A stretch of 64,000 bases of DNA from Eutreptiella sp. 'Long Island Sound 2002' (Eukaryota; Euglenozoa; Euglenophyceae; Eutreptiales; Eutreptiaceae), in NCBI GenBank assembly GCA_964036045.1, contig OZ038385.1:29635306-29699305 (forward strand), read 5' to 3'. Of the stretch, positions 54,890 through 63,116 are shown piece by piece. The translations under genes were made by a program, and so were the position numbers. The first letter of the stretch is position 1. Every line of letters begins with the position of its first letter. Below the pieces are notes generated by a model. That model ran no database searches and was not told the DNA's origin. It saw only the letters and a list, made by a program, of their open reading frames with translations.

Positions 54890-55925
54890 CTTGACGGGCG
54901 GTTGTCATTGGGGGGGGGGGTGGGGGGGGGGGGGGGAAGAGGTCTGGAGGATGCCAGAGGCGGGAGGGGGGGATTGAGATGGGATGTGTGACGGGCCAGT
55001 GTGTAGTAAATGCAGTCATGACCCTAAGCTCAAGCTGACCCTGAGCATTTGTCGTTCTTGGCTGGCAGTTAGCTGCTAACCGCCAGCAGTCCGCCTGCGG
55101 TTTCTAGCGGTTGGCCATGGGGATGTGAAGGTTGACTGGTGACCACCAGCAGGTACAATGCGTGAAAAAGTGGATCACACAATGTGCCGCATCCTTCTGA
55201 GGGCAGTCTGGCAAAAGCACTGCGGCAATACGGGGAAACAGGGAAGGCTTGGGCTAGTGGCCCAGGGCCCCCTGGAACAGACAACGGCGTGCTGTCCGTA
55301 CAGCCGTTGCTTGTGCCCTACAGCACACGCTGCACAGTTAGCACGTTCGCCCAATACAAGGCGCCGCTCGTCGGGGGCCATTGCTGTCGACGGCCGATGT
55401 GTGGCGGTGCAGTATTTCCGGTGCACGCCGTTCATTCTGCCTCAGTGTGTGTCAGTGCTGATCGGACTTGCGGGCACACATTGGAGAATGTGGATAGCGT
55501 CGTATGTCAGCGCTCTGATGAGGGGGGGTGCCATACAGGCTGACCCTAACCGTGTAGGGTCATGGTATACGGTCGTGGTATGGTGTCATGGTCTCGGGTC
55601 GTGCTATAGAGTTGTGATGGGATTGTGTACAGAGATTTGGTACAGGGCAATGGCATAGTCTGCTTTGGGGGGCTCGGTGTCAGACATGGCACTAGTGTCC
55701 GGCAGGGGAACTGGGTTTCGTTAGGGATCAGCCCTGTACCCTGTGCTACTGAGTAAGATCTGCTCCTGTCGCACCCGGAGCTCAGTAGGAACCAGCTGCG
55801 TCCTGTGCCAGACCCAGTAGGACCCAGCTCCATCTGCTCACGTCTGACCTGGCGGACGCCAGTGGCAAGTCTGGTCGTTGTAATGGCGTCTTCGTTGGGG
55901 TGCGGGGGGGGGGGGGGGTCACAGA
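54890..55925. other. No gene recognised; 3' flank of the HAD gene
   Basis: 55561-55650 is rich in GGTATGGTGTCATGG-like words. No coding motif. A G-run is at 55903-55918, just past the HAD stop. Confidence 0.4.
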
Positions 55926-56498
55926 TCAGAGTATGCCCAACTGTTTCAGCTGCTTCAGGGTGGCCTTCGTGCTCTGGTGATGCACGAAGACCCCGCCGGC
56001 CGCCTCCCAGTCCCCCCGCAACTTCACCGAATCGTCGATGAGCACCGCCCCCTCTCTGCAGTGCAGGTGTTTGTCAGCGGCCAGGCACGTGAGGACCTTG
56101 ACGTGCCACCCCAGCTCCCGCGCCACCCACCGCCGCTTCTGCTCGGCCGCCCATTCGCCGAGCGGGACGCCCGACAGGATCTTGGGCTGCAGGGGCTTGA
56201 TGGCGTTCCACAGTTGCTTGCCATCCTCCATCCAGTCGAGCTGCGCGTAGAACCCGTCGCCACCGCCGCCGTCGTACGTCTCGATGGCGCGCCACATGTC
56301 GTCTTTCGGTTGGCCGTCGGGAAGCGACCCGGTGATCTCTTTGACTTTCTTCTCGAAGTCGGACAGCGTCCCGTCGAGGTCACAGAAGATCGTTGGCGGC
56401 GGCTTCGCTGGCTCGGTCGCGTCAGGGGCGGCTTGAGGTTGGGTACCTGCTAAGGCTGCGACAGCGAACGAGGCAATGGCGGACGATGACCTTGACAT
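55926..56498 (-). CDS. HAD-superfamily 5'(3')-nucleotidase-like protein, 190 residues
   Basis: Single-exon ORF from ATG 56498 to TGA 55926. HAD motifs in order: IFCDLDGTLSDFE (Asp40 nucleophile, Asp42), ILSGVP (Ser109, motif II), a Lys in AADKHLHC (Lys143, motif III) and VLIDDSVKLRGDWEAAGGVF (Asp155/Asp156, motif IV). The spacing and the GEWAAEQKRRWVARELG stretch after motif II are like the small cytosolic or phage-type 5'-nucleotidase branch, which removes the phosphate of (deoxy)nucleoside monophosphates. All catalytic residues are present. The first ~34 residues (Ser/Ala/Pro-rich) could be an organelle-targeting peptide. The exact substrate cannot be read from sequence. Confidence 0.85.
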   Translation of the reverse strand: MSRSSSAIASFAVAALAGTQPQAAPDATEPAKPPPTIFCDLDGTLSDFEKKVKEITGSLPDGQPKDDMWRAIETYDGGGGDGFYAQLDWMEDGKQLWNAIKPLQPKILSGVPLGEWAAEQKRRWVARELGWHVKVLTCLAADKHLHCREGAVLIDDSVKLRGDWEAAGGVFVHHQSTKATLKQLKQLGIL

Positions 56499-56747
56499 GG
56501 CTCGAACCCAACACCCGGGTTTTGCTTAGCCATGGGGGGGGGGGACCCCCTTCAGCCCCCCTTTGGGGTGACGGCCAACCCCGCCAGTCACTTCTGCCCC
56601 CCCCCCCCCCCCCAACGGCTCTCCAGGAAGTTTGTACCCGCCAAACATGGCCTCCCAACCGCTGTTCTACCCGCCGATGGCCGCCCTTGCAACCGCTCCT
56701 GGAACCCCCTTTGAGCCCGTTGCCCCTCAAGCGCATCTGTGGGGCCG
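56499..56747. other. HAD gene upstream region with G- and C-runs
   Basis: A G-run at 56534-56543 and a C-run at 56598-56613 lie within 120 bp of the start codon. No promoter motif is recognised. Confidence 0.35.
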
Positions 56748-56749
56748 CA

Positions 56750-56835
56750 CGCAGGTCAAAGAGCGCCCCACACAGGCACGTTCTGGTACGCATATGCAGC
56801 CATGTTCAGCAGTTCTCACAGCTGACACCAATATT
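56750..56835 (+). repeat. R3 dispersed repeat, copy 3
   Basis: GCAGGTCAAAGAGCGC, GGTACGCATATGCAGC and ATGTTCAGCAGTTCT. The tRNA-bracketed part is not attached here. Confidence 0.65.
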
Positions 56836-57505
56836 CAGCTTTCTCAGTTTGGCTCCACTGTTCTTCTTTGGCCGTGTTTCGTCCACAACTGCTGGCCTGC
56901 ATTCCACTACTTTGTCCCTGGCGTTACCAGCAGGCCCTTGCTCAAAGCTACACTCAATGGATCAGCCCCTCTGGGTCGCAGTCAGGTCAGGGCCATAAGG
57001 GCAAGAGGGAGGAGGTGGGAGGCAGACAGTGTCGCCCAAGCAGCAACACCACCTCCAGCACTCCAGAGGGCGCTGCAATCCATGGTAACACTACTTATTA
57101 GCGCTCCCTTGTAGAGCTGACAACTGTACTGAATTCAGGATCGTCTGATGACATGCCCGTCATGTTATCTGAAACATTGTCCACCCAGACTCAATGGACA
57201 ACATGCTGGACAAAGAATCCGCACCAGCACTAACAGTGTCTGAGGTCAGGGGTGCCTCCTCATCTGACCGCAGAGCAACCCATTGCCTTGGAGGAAGGGG
57301 GATGGCGGGTCGGCTACCCTCGGCTGCCTGCTCTCACTCAGTAGCACGGGAGTAGCTGATCGAGTTTAGATCGCATTCACATATTATCTCAGTTCAATGG
57401 GTCTGTGAGCGAATGGCAGGTATGATAATGAAGCACGCCTCAATGACAGCCTGTCACTCTGCTCTATTTATCGTCTGTCTTGTAATTGGGGGGGGAGGTA
57501 AGAGG
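56836..57505. other. No gene recognised
   Basis: Short frames only. Confidence 0.45.
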
Positions 57506-58006
57506 CTAGTTCCCACCCATCCGCCAAGTGGCACCCCCGACCCCCGGTCCACCCCACAGTGGGGACATACTCAGTTGACTCAATGTAGACCAGGGTATAA
57601 TCCTCGGCTTCCCGAAGCTGGATGACATCCACTCGTAGGCATCCGGATGGAGCGCGACCGGGTCGGTGAATACAGGGGAGTCCTGCAGCCCGGAAGGCAG
57701 TGGTGCTTCTGGGGGCAGGCTGTCGCCGATTTCCCGCAGGGCACCCTCGGTGTACTTGCGAGGCGTCCGAGGTTTCAGTGGGTCATGCTCAGGCCGATCC
57801 ATTGGAGTGCGTGGTGGCCTGCAGATGCTACTTGGGTGAAAGTACTTACAGGGAACGAAACACTGTGCAGAAGGCTGCCAGATGGGGCATGGACTGCGGA
57901 AATTGGAAAAATTGCAGGAGGGCAGAGATAGTCCAGAAAGCGGGCGGGAACTCAATGAATTCAACACAGGGCAATCCTTGAGGTGTGGAAAAATCCCAAC
58001 TGCCAT
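57506..58006 (-). CDS. Hypothetical ORF, weak (possible exon)
   Basis: 166 codons. The C-terminal 100 residues (PRTPRKYTEGALREIGDSLP; VFTDPVALHPDAYEWMSSSF; KPRIIPWSTLSQLS) look like protein, while the N-terminal part is Cys/Ser/Pro-rich. On the minus strand GTAAGTACTTTC and CATCTGCAG occur about 30 nt apart near 57850-57820, which would be a very short intron if used. The frame is open either way. No family is recognised. Confidence 0.25.
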   Translation of the reverse strand: MAVGIFPHLKDCPVLNSLSSRPLSGLSLPSCNFSNFRSPCPIWQPSAQCFVPCKYFHPSSICRPPRTPMDRPEHDPLKPRTPRKYTEGALREIGDSLPPEAPLPSGLQDSPVFTDPVALHPDAYEWMSSSFGKPRIIPWSTLSQLSMSPLWGGPGVGGATWRMGGN

Positions 58007-58349
58007 CGGTTACCCTCCAACTGCCGTCAATTACCCTCTAACCGCTGTTGTTTTACAGGCCAACCACTGTCGGTTATCCACCAAGCACTGTCAGTTACCC
58101 TGCAACTGCTGTCGGCACACCTCCCTCAACCATACCCTGTGGGTGACAGTCAAAGCAGGAGACCCAGCACTCCTGAAAGGAAAAAAAAAACAAAGGACGA
58201 AGCTGTAAAGTTGTAAAGGACGAAGCTGATTCAAGATACAGCACATGACTTCAGCAGACCACAGGGGGGTCGGGGGCGAGGGTGGCACGTTGATCTGTTC
58301 ACATCATTGTTCCCTACAGACTACGGCCTCGGCTCATATGAAAACAGCC

Positions 58350-58482
58350 TACACGTTCATATTACCGGCGACATAATTCTGATGGCGCGCCGCAGCGCAG
58401 GAGGCCCCATTCTCCTCCTCATTACCGGTGAAATAATTCTGATGGCGCGCCACAGCGCCGGAGGCCCCATATTCCTCCTCAT
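58350..58482 (+). repeat. Tandem duplication, 2 x about 63 bp
   Basis: ATTACCGGCGACATAATTCT then GATGGCGCGCCGCAGCGC at 58357 recurs at 58420 as ATTACCGGTGAAATAATTCT then GATGGCGCGCCACAGCGC. Confidence 0.9.
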
Positions 58483-58964
58483 ACATCCATTGTCCCTCCT
58501 TCGCTCGCCCCTTCCTCAATGGCCCCTCTCCAAAAGGAGGCCAGCGAGGAGCAGCTTCACTTGCGACCTACTCCCATACTGACCAGCAAACACTTGGGGC
58601 TCTGCGGCCATAAATCAATGACCAATGCTCAATGCGAGGTCAAACTGATTGCAGCAAATCAAACTGTTCATTGCGCATTGGGGCTTTGGAGGGGGGCGGG
58701 ATAGAGGTATGGGTGGAAAGGATGATGTGGTTTAGTAGTGTCCTTGTAGAGGGTCATGCCTGACTGTGCAGGCAGGATACCGATGTTTGCATTCACCATG
58801 ACTTCACAGTTCATAATCAGGCCCAACCCAACTTCAGCCTCATCTCAGCCTTCACCCTGTGGCACTGCCCCCAATGCCCCCCCCCCCCCCCCCCTCCAAT
58901 GTCGTTGGCCAGGCCATGATTCTTCTTTCCAGAGGGAGGGCGGGCGCAGCGACAGGGGCCGCAA
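58483..58964. other. No gene recognised; C-run at 58879-58894
   Basis: Short frames only. Confidence 0.45.
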
Positions 58965-59822
58965 GCAGGTCAACAAAGCGCTCCACACATGCACGTCCTG
59001 GTATGCATCTGCAGCAATGTTCGGCAGTTCCATTGATACGATGGTTCCACAAGCATTTGAGCGTATGTACAGGTTGCACTGACGTTTGCCATGTTACCCT
59101 TCTTTCTGGCCGTGTTTTGTCGGCCATAACCTCTAGCCTTCATGTTACCATACTGGGATTTGAGGTCTACAGGCGGCTGGACAGGCTTGCAGTATGCTGG
59201 CTCTCAATCGGCCAACCTGTCATGTCGTCCCACAGCACTCTTGGGGGGGGTCAGGTGCGTGTGTGTGTTAGGCTCATTCTCATTCATTTGACAACACAAG
59301 CTGTGGCGTTAATGTGGCTGTGAGGGGGCCGCAGGCCCAGCCTCCGTTGCATACCATACGCTCAGTCAAAGCATTCCTGAAAGAAAAGGTGCACAATGTG
59401 GTCTTTTGGGCCATGTACCACAGCGGCAAAGCAGCCTGCCGCTGCCCTGAAGACGTGAGTTCGAGTCCTCGCTGAGGAGGAGTACGAGTAGGAGATGCGG
59501 TTCCGGCGGCGCAAGCGGCCCCGGTGGTGGAGCGCGCTGCTGCAGGTGTGTGGTGGTTGGGGCTTTGCTTTTTGCTGCCCTCCTGCTATCAAACTCAATA
59601 CAGCCAATCTAAGCATACCATGCAACTGGACAAAAGAAAACGATGAGGAGACACGCCACCCGACGCACCGGCGGTACCTGTGGTGGAGCGGGATGCTGAA
59701 GGGGGCGGTGGCGGGGGCCTCGCCAACGGGCCCCTGGACGGACAGACAAACCGGGGTTCGAACCCCCGACCACGACGAGCGCCAGCCATGGCGCATACCA
59801 CTAGACCGTCCATGCCTCTTAC
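58965..59822 (+). repeat. Long composite repeat, copy C (R3 core plus tRNA-bracketed unit)
   Basis: R3 core at 58965-59060 (CAGGTCAACAAAGCGCTCC, GGTATGCATCTGCAGC). GAGGGGGCCGCAGGCCCAGC block near 59312. Plus-strand tRNA-like head at 59407-59480 (GAGTTCGAGTCCTCGC). Two related half-units. Minus-strand tRNA-like end at 59757-59822 (GGACGGTCTAGTGGTATGCG, GGGGTTCGAACCCC). The minus-strand end has a near-complete 7-bp acceptor pairing and a 5-bp T stem, the best tRNA resemblance in the window. It stops 17 bp before the DIRS-like RT stop codon. Confidence 0.7.
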
Positions 59823-59839
59823 CCAAAATGGCAGTTAAG

Positions 59840-61843
59840 TCATCTCGCCGCCACCTCGCGCGCCAAACCCAGATCTCCATTGAAGTTGTCACTCAACCTA
59901 CTGATAGGATCAGCGGGATTATGTGAACCACGCACCCAGTGCATATATACCGTGAAGCCTGGGCACGACGCCCACAGGTAGCGGAAACGCTTCAGAATGG
60001 ACTGCTGGAATTTACGCCCCACCTTGGCTTTACACCGAAGGAACTGCACTAGCGCCGCCGCATTATCCCCAAACAAATGGGCCTCCCGAACGCCTACATT
60101 GAGGATGAGCTTCAAGCCCCAGAGCAGCGCGGCAGCCTCCGCACACTGCTGGTTGGGCGGTTGCTCCGCGGGCACAACCGATCGAGAACCCACATCCATC
60201 GAAAACAGGCCCAGCCGGTATTCACCCGCGTCCAGCGCCGCGTCGACGTAAACAACCAACGGCGATCGCTTCACCACCCTGGGGAGGGACACCACTGACC
60301 ATTGCCTCCTGGCAAGCACGCACGCCACGCACATAGACTTAAGCAAACGCACTGGGGTAAACGGCAGCCGGGGGGGCGCCCAGAGCACATGAGCCCACAC
60401 ACCAGACAGGTGCGGACTGTGCCCAGAACCCGGGCGACATATCCACTGTGCCCGCCCCAAGAACTGCTGCAGCCGCTTTACCCTACAGGGTCCCACAGAC
60501 AACCTCAACCAATGCGCAAACAGAGCTTCCCACGCGTTGCCAGCAGTCCGCACCTCCCCCCCCTGCAAATCAATATCCTTCCCCAGCCACACCAGCCGCT
60601 GCACAGGCTCCAACGTACTCTTTGGGCTGACTACAGCACCTGCACGGCGCAACGCCTCCGCCGCCCTTGCCGTCTGCTCTCGCACACGCGCGCGGCCGCG
60701 CCCCACAACCAGGACATCATCCAAGTAAATTAAAACCAGCACCCCTAACAGCCCCGCGCCGGCCACCAGACCCTCTAACACTCGCTGGCACAGGAGGGGG
60801 CTGTACTTCCACCCAAAGGGCAAGCACCGGAAAGCCAACACCCCCCCCTCTCCATCCGAGACGCGAAAGGCCCCCCAGAACTCGCGCGGCAGCTGTAGTG
60901 ACCAAAAGCAATTACTCAGGTCAATGTGGCACATGCACAGCTCTTCCCCCCCCCCCCCCGGCAGGGACAGAATATCCCACACCGGCCTCATGCAACGCGC
61001 TCGGGCATAAAAAGAGGGGAGGAAAAAGGAGGACCCTTGCTGTGCCACCTGCGCCAAAAGGGCCAACACCTCCACAGAGGGGAGGGAGAACTTCTCCGGC
61101 CGAGACCGCATCTCCTCATTAAGGGGCACCAGGTTGACAATCAAACTGCACTTCTCCTCCGTCTTGGGTATCGCAAAAACACCCCCATTGGGCCCAGGTG
61201 ACCCCGGCGGCAGGGGGAAAAGCAAACCCTGGTCCCGCAATGCCCTCATCATGACCACCGCCTCATCCGATGGGGGAATTATCCCAGAAAACTGCCTGCC
61301 TACCAACTCTGCGAAGCCGTCCGGCACACAACTATCCCAGACCTCGCGGGGGATATCCACACGCCCCACCGGCCCCAAACCCCGCGCCAATACCTCCTCC
61401 CTGATACGCTGCATAAGCAATTTGGGCGACGTCGAATCATGCAAGAGCGACTCCCAAACCTCAGGGCTAAATGAGGACAAAGCCACAGCCAAGACTCGCA
61501 GAAACTCCGGCTGTCTGAGATCACGGGCAGCTTCACTGCCCCACTCCAGAAACTGCAACAGGCGACGCTCCAGTAAACCAGGCGGTGCGCGGGGCAGACA
61601 AGCCCGCAGGGAGCACAACCAGGCGTCCCACTCACCGGTCCGAAGGCGCTCCCGCACCCACTGACCCAGCTCCGACGCGACGGGAAATTGCCGTTCGGGC
61701 AGCCGCACCCACAATCCTGGCCGGGCCCGCGGCCTTCCGCTTGCCCAAGACGGACGCGACCTCACCCGTCCTGCGGGCCGCGATGCGCAGCCGCCTGATG
61801 GAGGAGCCCGCTGCGGAGGCAGGTGGGGGGTCTGCATCCACAT
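59840..61843 (-). CDS. Reverse transcriptase-RNase H of DIRS-like element
   Basis: 667 codons from ATG 61843 (a second ATG is at 61837) to TGA 59840, overlapping YR by about 210 bp. The frame is open without stop much further, to 63123, but that part shadows YR. RT motifs: SLIVNLVPLNEEM, MCHIDLSNCFWSLQLP (motif A Asp), RCLPFGWKYSPLLCQRVLEG (motif B), VLIYLDDVLVVGRG (motif C, YLDD) and RLVWLGKDIDLQ (motif E). RNase H: LVVYVDAALDAGEYRLGLFS (Asp), CAEAAALLWGLKL (Glu), AHLFGDNAAALVQF (Asp) and VRGSHNPADPISRL (Asp). By family it makes cDNA from element RNA in cytoplasmic particles. Confidence 0.9.
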   Translation of the reverse strand: MWMQTPHLPPQRAPPSGGCASRPAGRVRSRPSWASGRPRARPGLWVRLPERQFPVASELGQWVRERLRTGEWDAWLCSLRACLPRAPPGLLERRLLQFLEWGSEAARDLRQPEFLRVLAVALSSFSPEVWESLLHDSTSPKLLMQRIREEVLARGLGPVGRVDIPREVWDSCVPDGFAELVGRQFSGIIPPSDEAVVMMRALRDQGLLFPLPPGSPGPNGGVFAIPKTEEKCSLIVNLVPLNEEMRSRPEKFSLPSVEVLALLAQVAQQGSSFFLPSFYARARCMRPVWDILSLPGGGGEELCMCHIDLSNCFWSLQLPREFWGAFRVSDGEGGVLAFRCLPFGWKYSPLLCQRVLEGLVAGAGLLGVLVLIYLDDVLVVGRGRARVREQTARAAEALRRAGAVVSPKSTLEPVQRLVWLGKDIDLQGGEVRTAGNAWEALFAHWLRLSVGPCRVKRLQQFLGRAQWICRPGSGHSPHLSGVWAHVLWAPPRLPFTPVRLLKSMCVACVLARRQWSVVSLPRVVKRSPLVVYVDAALDAGEYRLGLFSMDVGSRSVVPAEQPPNQQCAEAAALLWGLKLILNVGVREAHLFGDNAAALVQFLRCKAKVGRKFQQSILKRFRYLWASCPGFTVYMHWVRGSHNPADPISRLSDNFNGDLGLAREVAAR

Positions 61844-63116
61844 CAATGACTTCCCCCCCCCCGTCCCCCCGCGGCCGGCGCCCGCGTCCTGAGGACCCCT
61901 CAACAGCCGTAAGGGCCGGAGGGGCCCCCGGGTCACGTGCGCCAGCCCGGTCCTCCCTCCCAGCAGCTTCCGCAGCGGCAGGACTCGCGGACTCCCCAGG
62001 GCACGATCCACCCCGACCTCCTGCCGACCCATCCCCGTCACCTCCCCATTGTGGGGGCTCATCGGCATCAGGGGCACAGAGCTCCAGGAGCTCCTTCGGG
62101 AAAACGTCCCGGAGGGACACGGCGCGCCAAGCGAACTCTCCTGCATGGTTATCAGGGGGCCAGGGGAGGACAGCCTCGGTCGTGACGACGAAGTCGTCGG
62201 GCGCGTCGGCGTAGTGGACTGCCACCGTCTCCGAAAGCCACCGCCCCCACCAAGCCAGCCACTTGATGGGCAGCCCCAACCATCGCAGGGCCGCGGAGCC
62301 CCCCCGCCTCCATGCGTGCCACCTGGCGTGGGGGTTGTCGCTGCCCCCCAACGCGGCAGCCATGACCGACTGCATGAAAGCTGGTCCCTGCGGACAGAAT
62401 TGCGCTCCGACGACAGCAGACGTGGCCCCCGTGGCATCGAGCCAGCCCAGCCACTCTTGGGCATACTTCCCGAGTCGCCTGCGCACGATGCGCGGCGCCA
62501 CCTTGACCGTGCGGAACGCCAATCCCCGACACCGGGATCCCCCCCTACGGAGGGGCGCGGCCTCACCCACCCGCAGAAGGCAGGTGAATGCCAGGACTGC
62601 CATCCCATAGACGGTCCACTGCGGTCGCTCCGTGCAAGCCAGCGCGAAGTTGCGGAGGTCGTCCAAACCTGCGTAGGGCCGTAGGGCCGGCTCCGTGGGC
62701 GCCCACTTGGCACAGCGCCAGACCCGGCGACTGACGAACGCGGGTAGCCATCCCATGTCCTCCAGCGCCCGGAACGCCGACACTGCGACCTTGAGGGAGC
62801 TTCCCGAGTACCCCAGTCCCCATAACTGGAAAACGTAGCGGCACGCCGCTCGTTCAAGCTCGGATGTGGGCGTGTAGCCCACCCAGAGGGCCATCTTGCG
62901 GAAGTGGGTACAATACGTACCCATGGTGCTTTTTGCCCAGGAGGATGCCTGCAGGGCGTCCACGGAGGTGATCTCATCCTCCTTCCATATCCGTCTCCAC
63001 GCTGCCCACACCAGGCGCCAGACCACGTCCTCGCCATCCCGGAAGTCCGACGGTCCGAGAACCACCAAGGCCCCCCGGGGCTCGGGAGGGATGGGCCGGA
63101 TGGGGCAGCTTCCCCA
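61632..63116 (-). CDS. Tyrosine recombinase of DIRS-like element
   Basis: The frame is open from the Gag TGA (63117-63119) to TGA 61632. The core-binding domain runs from about ALQASSWAKSTMGTYCTHFR to LEDMGWLP. The catalytic domain shows AFTCLLRVGEAAPLR (Arg I), HARWHAWRRGGSAALR (His-x-x-Arg box), WWGRWLSETV (Trp) and AVHYADAP (nucleophile Tyr). A long Gly/Ala/Asp-rich, then basic tail follows. There is no ATG before the core-binding domain (the first in-frame ATG is inside it), so initiation is unclear. Readthrough of the Gag TGA, or an upstream splice, would solve this. By family it integrates circular cDNA without making target duplications. Confidence 0.85.
   Translation of the reverse strand, partial: WGSCPIRPIPPEPRGALVVLGPSDFRDGEDVVWRLVWAAWRRIWKEDEITSVDALQASSWAKSTMGTYCTHFRKMALWVGYTPTSELERAACRYVFQLWGLGYSGSSLKVAVSAFRALEDMGWLPAFVSRRVWRCAKWAPTEPALRPYAGLDDLRNFALACTERPQWTVYGMAVLAFTCLLRVGEAAPLRRGGSRCRGLAFRTVKVAPRIVRRRLGKYAQEWLGWLDATGATSAVVGAQFCPQGPAFMQSVMAAALGGSDNPHARWHAWRRGGSAALRWLGLPIKWLAWWGRWLSETVAVHYADAPDDFVVTTEAVLPWPPDNHAGEFAWRAVSLRDVFPKELLELCAPDADEPPQWGGDGDGSAGGRGGSCPGESASPAAAEAAGREDRAGARDPGAPPALTAVEGSSGRGRRPRGDGGGEVIDVDADPPPASAAGSSIRRLRIAARRTGEVASVLGKRKAAGPARIVGAAARTAISRRVGAGSVGAGAPSDR

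Noticed and set aside
59757-59822. Functional tRNA gene on the minus strand
   Set aside because: Boxes and stems are suggestive, but the variable region and anticodon loop are abnormal and two other repeat copies share the sequence; treated as SINE-like.
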